Assembly (NCBI RefSeq): GCF_024139115.2
Contig: NC_085140.1
Coordinates: forward strand, 161,288,452 to 161,352,451
DNA from: Armigeres subalbatus
Taxonomy: Eukaryota; Arthropoda; Insecta; Diptera; Culicidae
Direction of reading: 5' to 3'
DNA: 64,000 bases
Shown here: positions 46,342 to 58,300 of the stretch, in pieces
Numbering within the stretch: position 1 is the first letter of the stretch
Layout: the number at the start of each line of letters is the position of its first letter
Translations under genes and position numbers: made by a program
Notes under the pieces: model-generated
Seen by the model: only the letters and a program-made list of their open reading frames with translations
The model's database searches: none
Told to the model about the DNA's origin: nothing

Positions 46342-47210
46342 TGTTACAGCAGCGGTTCTCAACCTGAGGTACATGTACCCCTGAGGGTACCTTTGCTGGT
46401 CTCTACTAGTGTTAGGGACTTGTTCGAATACCTATTTCAGCCTCAGCTGCATTTGTAATGCTGATTTAGGGTATCGTTGTATGACAGTTGATAAATAAAT
46501 GCAACTTCACATCGTTAAAACTGATCTAATATACATAATTAGCATTTAGCATGCCGATTTGTGATTGATATATGTGCAATATTGTAATGCTTGGTAGTAC
46601 TTGGGTAGGATTCATGTCCATGCAGTTAGCGACTTCAGCCGAATTTTGAAATCAGTCTTCTATTAACTTAACATAGTTATTATGTACAGTTGCACATAAC
46701 AAGTAACGTCGCGTCGTGCAAAACTTCTTTTGAAAAAAACATTTTGGACATTTTGAAACAACAATTACATCGTAAATTACTATCAAATTGTCAGTATTGC
46801 CATTCTATCTTGAATTTTTTACGTTTAATTTTTTTTTAGAAAATATAGAATTTAAAGTAGCAACTAGAGTCAAAAGAAGTTCCGCACGATGGTATGGAAT
46901 GAAACTCTTATGCCTGGGAAAGTTGAAAAAAAAATTTCCTAACCCAGATCGGGAATTGAATCCAGCCGACTTCGCCGTAGTTTCAATTTTTGTGTCTTTC
47001 TCAGTGGGTAATTATTTGTATCGTTTCACGTCCAAGGTTTCGTATTCAAAATCCAAGTTTTAAGTGTTTCGTCGGTAATCCGATGAAACTTTTTGAAATA
47101 TGAGCCTTTAGTTCAATTTTCATTTTAAAAAAAGCAAGGGGTACCTCAAGCAATGCAAAAGTCTGAAGGGGTACCACTCATGAAAAAGGTTGAAAACCGT
47201 TGTGTTAGAG
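46342..47210. mobile_element. 853-bp hAT-type non-autonomous element
   Basis: Left end CAGCGGTTCTCAACCTGAGG (46350 on), right end read inverted CAACGGTTTTCAACC (47202 back). Both ends are followed by GGTAC-rich subterminal sequence (GAGGGTACC and GGGGTACC). Flanks TGTTACAG (46342-46349) and TGTTAGAG (47203-47210) match at 7 of 8 positions, the 8-bp duplication size of hAT elements. The CAGNGGTTCTCAA tip is typical of the superfamily. No transposase is readable inside. A tRNA-like B-box phrase at about 46948-46970 (minus) may be a small SINE inside it. Confidence 0.8.
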
Positions 47211-48095
47211 TATTTTATTCCATAATAGAGGCTGTTATAAAACCATTAGTAGTTAAAATATAAAAAAGTATAACCAAATTTCTTTTAGTTTTAACAAAAA
47301 CGTTAAGGTACACTGGGGACAGGACAATTTAAAGCAATTTAAATGATCTAAATGCATTCAATCATTATGGGCTCTCAAAAACAGTCTATTTTGCACCAAC
47401 TGTGCGGTAATTCATACCATTTAAGTCGCTTGAAATTTATAAAAATATATTTGAAATGTGTGGGCGCAATACACGTATAAAATTATCACCTATTTTCATG
47501 CCGTTGTCCCTACCCGATTTGTTCGTAACAAATTGCATTCAACGACAAAACTTGTCATGAATATAAATGTATTTTTGAAAGCAACAAAAATACACCAATT
47601 AACTAATCACAATTCCGCGACAATAAACGTAAAAAATATGGCTTAATACTAGCTCTAGTCAAATTAAAATCAAAAGGACTGTAACACCGATTAAAAACGC
47701 GACACATACTATTAATAGGTGAGTTAAATCCGTAGTTTTTTCTCATGATAGGTAAGTGAAGGAATTCAGCATTTCTCGTAATTCGCTTTGTAATATTGAT
47801 GCTAAGCTGTCCTAGTATAGCAGCACAGTCGATTCGATGCGTCAGGAGATCAACGATGAATTATGGAATATGTATTATGGAATATATTTTTATCTTTCTC
47901 ATAAATTTTTTTTCATATGTAAAATATGTGAAAGGCATCAATATCGATAAGTGGATTAATCAGCCGTGTTCTTATGTATATTAGTCCAATCACCACTGAA
48001 ATCAAAATGATAACAAAGAATGAACATATTAAGATTCATAGCTATCGAAATAAACCATGTAGGGAAGGAAAAATTTACGTGATCAGAACATTATC
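47211..48095. other. Unassigned, with a possible family X scrap
   Basis: Near 47933-47958, GTGAAAGGCATCAATATCGA and TAAGTGGATTAATC resemble the family X terminus. Nothing else is recognised. Confidence 0.3.
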
Positions 48096-48302
48096 CACTT
48101 CACGGTGCCCCCAGACGCGAATATTATCGCACTTTCATGAACCTCCGTGGTTTTCTCACGAAAAGAAAGCTTAGAGCACCAGGAAAAGGATACGGGGTGT
48201 CTTAAAATCTTTCATCGGTGAAATCTTAAATACGCCCTATTTATAATTGTATGGTTTTTTTTCATATACATACAAACATGTTAGCTGCAAAATATAATTA
48301 TA

Positions 48303-48522
48303 TAGGGGAACGGTTCGCCACTTCATCTCATAGCTCCTATTTCCATCCCATCAAAAACAAAGCAATGGAAAGGAATTTGGTTGGTTTATTATTTTTGTGA
48401 TTTTTTTCAGCAGTGAGCACGCATGTTGACAAAAAGAAGCGACGAATTTGGTGCCGTATTTCTTTGTTTAGCGATGAGATGGATATATGTACAGTGAGAT
48501 GTAGATCGAAACATTTCCCCTA
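48303..48522. mobile_element. 216-bp TA-flanked MITE inside left arm
   Basis: Ends GGGGAACGGTTCGCC (48305 on) and inverted GGGGAAATGTTTCGA (48520 back), with TA at 48303-48304 and 48521-48522. The opposite arm of the host palindrome (about 49688-49722) carries the uninterrupted sequence, read inverted GCAAAATATAATTACATAGT, so the empty site is visible. The GGGGAA tips and size resemble the 218-bp element at 4707-4924. Confidence 0.85.
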
Positions 48523-49784
48523 GTGCTTAACTTTTCAATAGTAATTAAATCAATTATTGATGAAATGCCAGTAGCAATACAAAATCTTCCAAATAAATTA
48601 ATGTTCTTCGACATTCGGGTAACGTATCCAGCCCACGTAGGTCTGTCGCACATTAAGATTGGTCGAACTATGAATCTTATGGAACAACAGTGCTGAACGT
48701 GTAAGATTTTGTTTAACTGCACAGTTTACTCTCCTGATTAGACAATTCAATATTTTCATGTCAAAACCATATGTCAAAACATTTTATAATATTGAATAAG
48801 TGATATGTTCCCAAAAGTTATGAAGATCGATCACGAAAGCGCCGCAACTTAGTTTGCGTTCTGTGTTTGGAAAGCAAATCCTAATTAAAAATGTGTGCAA
48901 ATGCCATTTCACTATTGCATTATTACGATAAATTCAACGAATTTTAGTGCCGACGCATGATGTACATATTTAAAAATTCATGGATTTTTGCCATAAAGTA
49001 TGTGTTGATTTTCCTGAGTGTTGATTATTGAAGTATGGCTAATTTCAAAACACGGAAAAACTCGTTTTCTCATTAATGGGTACTTTTGTTTGCTATCTCT
49101 TTGCCTCTGCGAGAAAATTGAAAATTAAAATTTTGCTGCTATATTTTTATTTATTTTTTTAGTTTTTTCTTGAATAGAGTGATTTTTAAGATATTAACAA
49201 AGTTCATCACTTATTGCTGCGATATTCTCATCAGTAAGTATTTTGAACTCAAGTTTTGAGTTCATTTATCTGTCCGTGTAGGTTTTTATAACCAGTGATT
49301 TGTTTTTATTATAATCATCAAATTTTACATCTCTGTGCTCAGACAATTAGTGATGCATTAGAAAAGCGAATATTTTATGCTTGTTTTAATTTATTATGTT
49401 TACATGTGACACTTTTCTTACAATACCTATTATCCAATAAATTTCGTTGATTTTATCGTGATAATGCAATAGTGAAATGGCATTTGCACACACTTTTTAT
49501 TAGGTTTTGCTTTCCAAACACAGAACGCACACTAAGTTGCGGCGCTTTTCATGATTGATCTCCATGACTTTTGGGAACATATCACTTATTCAATATTATA
49601 ACATGTCTTGACATATGGGTTTATTACCATGAAAATATTGGATTGTCTAATCTTAAGAGTAAACTGTAAGGTAAGGTAAGGTAAGAAAAGGTAAGCACTA
49701 TGTAATTATATTTTGCAGCTAACATGTATGTATATGGAGAAAATCATACAATTTTAAAATAGGGCGTATTTAAGATTTCACCGT

Positions 49785-49820
49785 TCATTCCGTGCCGATA
49801 GTTCGAACGAGCCAGACGTG
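49785..49820 (+). promoter_or_regulatory. Inr plus DPE internal promoter of the LINE
   Basis: The element starts TTCATTCC. Taking the A of TCATT at 49787 as +1, AGACGTG occupies 49814-49820, that is from +28. An initiator at the first bases and a downstream element at +28 is the known arrangement for I, jockey, F and Doc elements of Drosophila. Because it lies downstream of +1, it is carried along by the RNA. No TATA box is evident just upstream. Confidence 0.75.
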
Positions 49821-50128
49821 TGTGCTGTGTCTCATCGCGGGTGTTGTTCGGTAGTGCGAGTCTATTGTGTGGTGCCTACCTACGGATCCAAGGCGATCAC
49901 TGTCGGCGAGCGAAGTAGCTGCTTCTGGCGACGCCAGTAAAGCAGGCTATTGTTTCTGCTGCTACCTACAGCAGCAGCACAGATAAGTGGCAGATTTTGT
50001 TTTATTGTTCTCCCTTTTGGAGCGGGACTGATTGAAATCAATTGAATTAGTTTTTTTTTCTTTTTTTTTTCTGATTTGCTAATAGTTTTAAGTTAGTATA
50101 AGACAGAATTGTCCTTCCACCTCTCGGG

Positions 50129-51494
50129 GTGAGAATGGAAGCAGAGACTATGGGAGTTGGTGAGCCACCAAAAGAGGTTCGCACACGGTTTTACCAGGCA
50201 TCTTCGCCTGGCCCTTGGGTTGTTTACTTTCGGCAGAAAGCGAAAAGCCTAGATTTTCTCGGCATCAAACGAGACTTGACGCGTCGTTTTACGAAGCTTG
50301 AATTCAATCAAATCAACAGAAACAAGCTACGCATCACCGCACCTACATACCAGGTGGCGAATGAAATTGCTGGCGACAGGGCGTACAACATTGAATATTT
50401 AGTTTTGTCCCTCGCGGGAGGTCGAAATAGAAGGTGTGATCAACGCAGCGAGCTTAACTTGCAAGGATGTGCTTGCAGGGAAAGGTCGCTTAAAGAATGC
50501 CCTGCAATCTACCGTGGATATCCTGACTGCAAGGAATTGCATTCAGCAACCACAGTAGATGGTAAAAAGGTATATGCTAAGTCAAGCTCGCTTCGGGTGA
50601 CGTTCGCCGGTTCGATGCTCCCAAAATATGTAGATATCGAGAATATGTTGTTTCCGGTGCGTTTGTTTGTACCAAGGGTATTTAATTGTGCCAACTGCAA
50701 ACAATTAGGTCACACTGCCGAGTTTTGTGACAACAAACCACTTTGTGGTAAATGCTTCCAAAGACATCGGGAGGATACCTGCCAGCAACAAGCCACAAAA
50801 TGTGCTTATTGTGGTTTGGATCCTGCCCATGGTTTGCAAGATTGCCCGGTGTACAAAAGACGCACCCAAAAAGTGAAGCGCTCGTTGGTACAGCGCTCCA
50901 AGCAGTCTTATGCGGAAATGGTTAAAGCGCAAGACACATCCGCCACTGCCACCGCAAATACTGCTTTTTCAGCTGCCGTTCAAGTAAGTGACTATTATGA
51001 TTCCATCTCCATTGATGAATCGGACTCTGACGCAGCCGACATGGATGATTCTTCGAGGTACACGCGCCCGAAAAGAGGAAGCAACCGTCTTCCCGGGATC
51101 GCGCCGAAAGAAAACAAAAGTCATCCATAAAGGCTTGGCAAAATCTGAAGGTAATGAGGGATTACTTAAAATCCCGAAGCAACCAGTCTTCACTGCAGAT
51201 CCCTGCTGCTCTAAGACATTCCCGCCATTGCCTAAAACTGATGTTCCTAAGAAACATCCGGCTAGGATTATCAATGAAAAGGAAAATGCTACTCGCACTT
51301 CCGAAAAGAGAATCTCGTCCAAGCGAGGATTGATATCCTTTAAGGACCTCGTGGACCGCTTTTTGAATCTTTTCAATATTCCGGATTCATTGAGGCCAAT
51401 CATTGACCTCTTTATTCCAACAGTAGAAAGTTATCTGAAGCAATTGACTGTTTCATGGCCCTTTCTTGCAGAAATTGTATCTTTCGATGGATAA
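50129..51494 (+). pseudogene. I-clade ORF1 (gag-like nucleic-acid binding protein)
   Basis: Open from the Met at 50129 to 51130 (333 residues); after a frame change near 51090-51125 it continues in another frame to a stop at 51492-51494. Residues about 185-250 contain three zinc knuckles: CANCKQLGHTAEFC, CGKCFQRHREDTC and CAYCGLDPAHGLQDC. The N-terminal half (ASSPGPWVVYFRQK...) matches the style of mosquito I-group ORF1. The second half has PLPKTDVPKKHPARI and KDLVDRFLNLFNIPDSLRPI. Family role: coats the element RNA and guides it to target. Only one frameshift separates this from an intact frame. Confidence 0.85.
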
Positions 51495-53393
51495 TACGGC
51501 CATACAAGATACAATCACTGTGCTGCAGTGGAACTGTCATAGTCTAAAAAATAAATTGGACGTGTTCAAGTTTTTGATTCGCAATTCCGATTGCGATGTA
51601 TTTGCTCTCTGTGAAACATGGCTTTCTTCTGAAGATGAAATCAACTTCCACGATTTTAACATTATTCGCCAAGATCGGGATGATCATTATGGTGGCGTTC
51701 TTTTGGGGATCAAAAAATGCTACTCCTTCTACTTATTTCTTATTCCGACTGTTCCCGGCTTAGAAATCGTCGCTTGCCAAGTAAATGTGAAGAATAAAGA
51801 TCTTTGCATAGCTTCAGTGTACATTCCTCCAAATGCCTCTATTAATCGTCGACATTATTGGAGCGCAGTCTCCCTTCTATCATCTCCAGTATTGATATTG
51901 GGTGATATGAACGCACATGGTATTGGATGGGGCGAAACGTATGACGATTATAGAGCGCCTATTTTCTATGATTTGTGTGACGATTTCAATTTGAATATTT
52001 TGAACACTGGTGAAGTAACTCGAATAGGACCAAATGGTCAACAAAGCCGTATTGATCTGTCTTTATGTTCTAATTCACTATCGTTAGATTGCACGTGGAA
52101 GGTTATCCAAGATCCCCACGGTAGTGACCATATGCCGATAGCCACCACCATTAAAAGTGGCTATCAAGAATCTGAACCAGTTAATGTTCCTTTCGATCTC
52201 ACGAAGAACATTGACTGGCAAAAATTTGCATCGGCGGTAAATATTGGTATTGAATCAACTGATATTCTTCCGCCACTGGATGAGTATCGATTCCTTACCG
52301 AATTGATTCATAAAAGCGCACTGGAAGCTCAGAAACGACGCGTTCCAAGTACATCTGTCATAAGAAGACCAGCCACTCCTGGATGGGATGATGAATGTAC
52401 TAAGTTGTATTCTGAGAAATCTGATGTATTCAAGGCCTTCCGTAAACACGGAAGGTCTGAGCTTTCGAAGAGTATTTGAGGCTTGAAAGAAAGCTCAAAA
52501 ATCTTCTCAAGGCAAAAAACGTAGCTACTGGCGACGTTTTGTCGAGGGACTATCGCGAGAAACCTCAGTGACAACACTTTGGAAAACGGCCCGCAACATG
52601 CGGAACCGCATTTCCACCAACGAGAGTGAAGAATACTCCAACCGATGGATATTCAATTTCGCAGAAAGGTCTGTCCAGATTCCGTACCAGCAGAACAGCT
52701 ATTTCGAGAATCAGTCACTGATCCCGGTTCTTTGGATGGGCCATTCTCAATGCTGGAACTTTCTATGTCTCTTCTTTCATCGAATAACTCTGCTCCGGGA
52801 TGCGATAACATCAAATATCGCAAAAAGACGGTTACTTGACCTGTACAACTGTTTCATGGAGTACAACATCGTACCACCAGAATGGCGACAGGTCAAAGTA
52901 ATAGCTATTCAAAAGCCTGGGAAACCAGCGTCTGATTACAATTCCTACCGACCGATTGCCATGCTTTCGTGCATGAGCAAATTATTGGAAAAAATGATCC
53001 TTTCAAGAATCGACCATTGGGTTGAACAAAATGCATTACTCTCAAATACTCAGTTTGGATTTCGTAAAGGTAAAGGAACAAATGATTGTCTAGCGTTGCT
53101 CTCTTCAGATATACAGCTGGCCTTTGCGCACAAGGAGCAATTGGCTTCAGTATTCTTGGATATTAAGGGCGCTTTTGATTCAGTTTCCATAAAAGTGCTG
53201 TCAGATAATCTGCACAGTAATGGATTGCCCGTTATTTTGAATAATTTCTTGTACAATTTGTTGTCAGAAAAACAAATGAATTTTACTCTCGGCACTCTGA
53301 CAACTTCCAGAAATAGCTACATGGGTCTTCCCCAAGGTTCATGTTTACGGAGGTTCATAAATGTGCGATAATATTCGCGTCTGGAGGCACCGT
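51466..53393 (+). pseudogene. I-clade ORF2: endonuclease and truncated RT
   Basis: First block 51466-52479 is an intact APE-type endonuclease: LQWNCHSLKNKLD, ALCETWLSSED, SVYIPPNAS, ILGDMNAHGIGWG, RIDLSLCSNS, GSDHMPIATT, then ATPGWDDECTKLY. The likely start is ATG at 51487, because it overlaps the ORF1 stop. After 52479 the frame shifts several times (near 52480, 52515, 52660 and 52830). The RT is readable as SAPGCDNI, EWRQVKVIAIQKPGKPASDY, YRPIAMLSCMSKLLEK, FGFRKGKGTNDCL, FLDIKGAFDSVS and GLPQGSC. Then come 48 bp of palindrome end and a stop, so the YADD box and RNase H are absent. Confidence 0.85.
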
Positions 53394-53394
53394 G
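53347..53394. repeat. 48-bp copy of the palindrome terminus inside the LINE
   Basis: Identical at all 48 positions to 54010-54057, the right end of the host palindromic element, in the same orientation and ending in CACCGTG. It begins straight after the codons for GSC of the RT. LINE-like 3' sequence follows. Confidence 0.9.
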
Positions 53395-53930
53395 GTTCAG
53401 ACAACACTGAAGAAGTTTCCAAGTAGGAAACGAAATGCGTATCTGCTTGTTGATACATAAAAAAGTTAATAGTGGAAGTAAATGGAAGAATAATAGTCTT
53501 TTAACCTTGTAGCATTTCCCCTAAGACGCTCTAAAATAATTAATCATTTTCTTCAAAGTTTTTTTTTGTTCTGTCTCTGTCTGTCTGTCTCGTAGAGCGC
53601 CGTAGCTCTGGCCGTCCGGAAGATGCTCCCATTCGAACCATTCTCGAGCACGACGACACACCACATCGTCCCCGACGCCAAATGACCGGATGAGCTGCTG
53701 AAATTCATTGATTATGATGATTCCCTGATTCCCGAATCCTAATCCCCGTCCATCCTTAAACATTGTAAACCTAACCTCGAGTCACCACGAGTACGTTGGC
53801 TTATTTCCCTCTCTTACTAATTTAATAATAAGATTATGTCGACTGTACATATCTCAAAGAAACGTGGCTCCGTAAAGTGTTATACACGCCTGAGCCTACC
53901 AAATAAACGAAATTGAAAAAAAAAAAAAAA
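53395..53930 (+). other. 3' end and UTR of the I-clade LINE
   Basis: Remaining 3' part after the 48-bp insert. It includes a TCTGTCTGTCTGTCT tract near 53573, CGTGGCTCCGTAAAGTGTTA and TGAGCCTACCAAATAAACGA, then 17 A. The GGCTCCGTAAAG ... GAGCC pair can form a short hairpin just before the tail. The same pair recurs at 63705-63740, in another LINE 3' end. Confidence 0.7.
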
Positions 53931-54902
53931 AAGATTTCACCGATGAAAGATTTTAAAACACCCCGTACCCTTTTCCTGGTGCTCTAAGCTTTCTTTTCGT
54001 GAGAAAACCACGGAGGTTCATAAATGTGCGATAATATTCGCGTCTGGAGGCACCGTGCACTTCCTTCGCAGTGTTCGATACCAGGGGTAAGTGTAAAATC
54101 TTCAAATTATTTGCATACCACTACAAATTGGATGTGATTAGTTCAACTGTAGGTAAATGCTCCCATATTAATAACAGCCCGTATATTTCAATGAACCAAA
54201 TTGAAAATCAGTTTAATTATAATATCTCACATCGAACGTACACATTAATGAATACACCATATTCTTCAATGTTTGGAATATTATTGAAAATTCCGTTTGA
54301 GTAATCTAGGTCACAAGACTCAAATTATTAAAAACAAAATTATAAAACACATTTATTTTCATTTTCCTACCTCTGAGCAGTTGGTTTGATGCACTGCTCG
54401 ATTGCTACTAGCAGATTCATCTGTTCTCACGTTCTCACGTTTTCCACTCAATTTGAAGCTAAAGCAAATGTATTCTTTCAAAATTTACTTCACAAAACAT
54501 AAAGCATCCATTGTCACTTTGAATATAATTATATTTGAAAAACCAACGCAATTTCCTAAAGTTTAATATAGGTTTATTTCGAATAACGTCTAAATTATCC
54601 TTGTCCGTATTCCAAACTGTTTACATGGCTTGCTGTATACTCAAGGGTTGCCAACCTAGATTTTTATTTAAAAAATGCTTGAATGAACATTCACTGTGAA
54701 ATTCAACTGTTTTGTTTGTGAAATAAGGTATATCGAAAAGATAAATTATTACACTCATAAAATTGAACTGATAAGATGGAAAATTGCAATAAAACTATAA
54801 TGTTTTTAATTATATTTCTAAAAATATTTCAGTTGTTTCAACATAAATACAAAACATTGAAGAATTCGGCATCACTGCAATCATATCGTTATGTATACAC
54901 AC

Positions 54903-55353
54903 TAGACTGGCCCAGCTTAGTACGGGGAGAAATTTTTTGTCGAATTCCATGGGGCACCCCCCAGAATTGTGTCTTTGGGTGAGAAAATCAATCTCTGAAA
55001 ATTTCAGCTAAATCGCTTGTTGCATAAGCTGGCGCATTTGATTTGAAGTTTGTATGAGGATTTCAGCCAAAATGTATAGGAAAATACACCTCCGTCACTC
55101 ATTCGATCTGGAAATTGGTTCTGATTGCTCGATTGACCTCAGAATTGCAAAAACGGCAGTTAGTATGCTACAGAACAATTTCTCAGAACATTGTATGATG
55201 ATTAAATGAACTTTTATATAGTTCTCGGCTGATTTATTATGAGCTGAATTGTGTATTTTTGGATTTATTGATCGAATTGTATCAGCCGAAACCGATATAA
55301 AAGTTCATTTGCCCCGTGGAATTAGAGAACTTTTTGTTTCGTGGGCCAGTCTA
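54903..55353. mobile_element. 447-bp TA-flanked inverted-repeat element
   Basis: Ends GACTGGCCCAGCTTAG (54905 on) and inverted GACTGGCCCACGAAAC (55351 back), with TA on both sides (54903-54904 and 55352-55353). Subterminal GAATTCCATGGGGCACC corresponds to inverted AATTCCACGGGGCAAAT. An inner inverted pair AAATGAACTTTTATA / TATAAAAGTTCATTT and CGGCTGA / TCAGCCG lies at 55205-55305. TA duplication suggests a Tc1/mariner-type MITE. Confidence 0.75.
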
Positions 55354-58300
55354 ATACACACGACTAGTAGTGTGCGAAGTTTATGTTGGAAATAGTATTA
55401 TTGAAATAGGTCCAGGCATGGGATTAACTGTTTTAGAATGTTATTGAAATAGGTACATGGTGGTGATGTTGTTTTTCAGTTAAATGCTTCAAAAAAGTGA
55501 TATCAATTAAATGTTTAAAGTTCAACCGTCTAAGACGGTTAAATACATTCCAATAAAAGAGCTTACTATATTTTTCTGTTTAAAGTTACCAAATTGTTCT
55601 CAATTAAATATTATGTGAATTGATCATAATTATTCGCACGATTCTTGATAATTGGATGAGAAATCAATATACTTTATGTGCTCATTGCCTTATTGTTATT
55701 GATAAAGGAACAGATACCCTATTATAATGATCACCTGTGGTGCAAAATCACCGAAAAATGAACAATTTATGCAAGTAAGAATTGATTTTATGAATGCTAA
55801 AAATAACTTCTAGCTAAACCTTAAATGACAACTCCAGCGTAAACTGTGTTCATTTCTGAAAAATGAAACTATGAATTTCAGATAGGAAACTGGACTTTGA
55901 ATCTATACTATTCGTATATCATTAATTAAAAAAAACTTGATTAGTTTTCAAATCACTTGAATAATTGTAGACATATATGATTTACATTAGCCAAAAATCT
56001 GGGGTTTGTGACAAATATTTTTTCCTAACTAACTACTGCACAAAAATCTAACTTTATGTTATGGCTTGGAATTCTTTTCAAATACTTTGAAGTCACTTTT
56101 CCTGTTATAAAATATAACATAATTAATCGAACTTATGACATTTTACATACTCACATATGTATAATAAAAAAATGTTCCCTTTCAAATGCTTCACGATGAA
56201 TTCAAGTTAAACTTAAAACGTCTGAGACATAAAAGACATACTACTTTTGTAGGGAGACCCCTAACTTTTGACTGAAGCTAATCATAATCATATTTCACTG
56301 CTTCATCATGTTTCTCAAATTTTGAAAATGTATTGAAAAAGTATAGGTTCAGGGTCATTTGGTGCCTTTCTTTGCCGTTCGGTGAGATGCACGGCTACAA
56401 AGCAAGACCTTATAATCGAGGACCAGCACTAAGATCTTAGGTTCTCTTGAATCTAACTAAGCGTTTAATGGAAAAATTGTATTGCAACCATTTGAAAACA
56501 CAACCACTTGGTCACACAATCCGCACTTTTCCCATCTTGCCCTCAAAATCATCTTCATTGTCTTCTTCGTCACTTGTTTCCCGATGAACACAATTATTGC
56601 TCTAACTAGTCACTAGACAGGGTAAATTTTATTTTGTTTGCACCCAGTCACCCACTGTCCAACCTCCAATGATAATTTAATTGATTCATAGACTGAGTTG
56701 ATTCATGTACCATGTACCCCTTATGGAAGCAGATGAACCACTACTACTGCCGTTATTTAGTAATGGCCTGGGAAAAGCCGTTACTATCAGCGAAGCTACA
56801 TTCGATTTTGCTCCGACCAAATCCACTCAGCGTAGAAATAGGTGATTGAATGCGATGAGGACTACGGATTGCGGGCCGCCATTCACCTACTTCCGTCAAT
56901 GCCTGACGGAGCTTTGGCAGCACAATTCCCCCAGCGAATGTAAAATCGAACTAAATATGTCCAGTGATAAGTCGATTTTCCGACTTTGATGCCGAGATTG
57001 TTGCCTCCAAAAACCGTGAGGTAATTATGTTGGTTTCTAAACAGTTGTCCCTTAATGTTTTGAAGAGTTTGCCGATTTTTTGTCTCTTTCAACTGGATTT
57101 CCAAGCATTAAAATTCGTAGAAAATGGGTTATTGTTTCCAATGGAAGGCTTATGCCGCGATTCAACCGATTCTTAGCAACTTGTCAACGATGCGACGGTG
57201 CCGCTGACGACGGTGAAGTGGGACGCCAATGCACATCAAAACGGCAACGGTGGCGCCGGCAACGACAATGTCGGCGACGTTGACAAGCAGAAAAGTTTTT
57301 CTCCGCTTTTCCTTCGCAACACACACACAGCGAGTGAAGTTAAGCCGATCGCTTGGCTGCCGCTAGTTGGAAATTCCGTTGTTTCTGCTGCCTGTTTGAG
57401 TGTTTGGTCGGGCCGGGCCAGGTCGGGCGGGTATGTTTGTGTGTGACTGCTGCAAACCAAAAACGACACAGGACCGAACCCAAGAGTTGTAGATGAACTC
57501 CGCCAGACCGGGGAGCCGGGGCACTGTCGCTGGCTGGAACTCACTCTGCACCGGCAAAACGAGAACGAGCATTCCCGCGGGCAGGTTGGTAAAGAATGTT
57601 TTATACCGAGCTGGAACGTAGGTAGGCTTTTGCGAAATTTAACCGCGGGGGATTCAATGAAAAAAAGAACGACAGAAAAAATACCGAGTACCGAACCGGA
57701 GCGAGAGACAGCCCGAGTTGAGTCGTCCGGGAGGGAAAGCATCGAGAAAAAATCCTACGCCAATGTCTTAAAACGCCAGAGGCTTCGATCCGAAATGAGA
57801 AACAAAAATCCATGATAAAATATTTTCTCCTTCTCATTCGCCGTCACCGCGTTGCTGTCCCCACTCCATTCTCGGTCCACCTTCCCCACCCAGCTGCAGA
57901 GCCAGATATCCTTCCGCGCAACCCAAGCGCATACACACATACAAACGAACGGCGGCAGTGCCATCGCAGAACCGCGTCCCAAAGTGGATCCTTCCCTCGG
58001 GTTCCATTCGCATCGCGATTCTGCGGGAAGCCCCTCCGGTAGAATTGTGTAGCAGCAACAGAAACCTAAGCGCTCGGAGATTCGGCTGCTGCAGCAATAT
58101 CGCAAAACTGCACAGTGGCGTATAAGAGTAAAGAACATTTGGAGAACTATTCAGTTTTGACATACGTTGACTAATCTATTATTGATTTCAATCAGTGAAT
58201 TACCCATTTTTCGGGTATTAAACCACCCGACATGGACATTAGTTAAGGGTATCCAATCATGATGTGAACCAAATGGCAGGTATCTGATGAATCGTCAAAA

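Larger units (their letters stand above)
49772..53942 (+). mobile_element. I-clade LINE, full 5' end, defective
   Basis: Occupies 49784-53930 in the right arm of the palindrome, flanked by the 12-bp duplication AAGATTTCACCG (49772-49783 and 53931-53942). The inverted left arm at about 48214-48245 shows the same site uninterrupted. Order: 5' UTR of about 345 bp with an Inr/DPE promoter, ORF1 (zinc-knuckle gag), ORF2 (endonuclease and partial RT), 3' UTR with AATAAA and a run of 17 A. The RT is cut after GLPQGSC and the rest of ORF2 is replaced by a 48-bp copy of the host palindrome end. Closest known type by motifs is the I clade (Drosophila I factor, Aedes MosquI); not confirmed by a tree. 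Confidence 0.88.
48096..54062. mobile_element. Palindromic Transib-like element hosting a MITE and a LINE
   Basis: Left end CACGGTGCCCCCAGACGCGA at 48101; the right end is its near-exact inverse, finishing GGAGGCACCGTG at 54057. CACTT flanks both ends (48096-48100 and 54058-54062). The inverted arms extend at least 200 bases inward, and a second inverted block pairs 48722-48946 with about 49430-49668, with a centre at about 48947-49428. Removing the two insertions leaves about 1.6 kb, nearly all inverted repeat. The CACGGTG heptamer tip plus a 5-bp duplication is the signature of Transib transposons (relatives of the RAG recombinase). No transposase is seen, so this is a non-autonomous member by inference. 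Confidence 0.75.
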
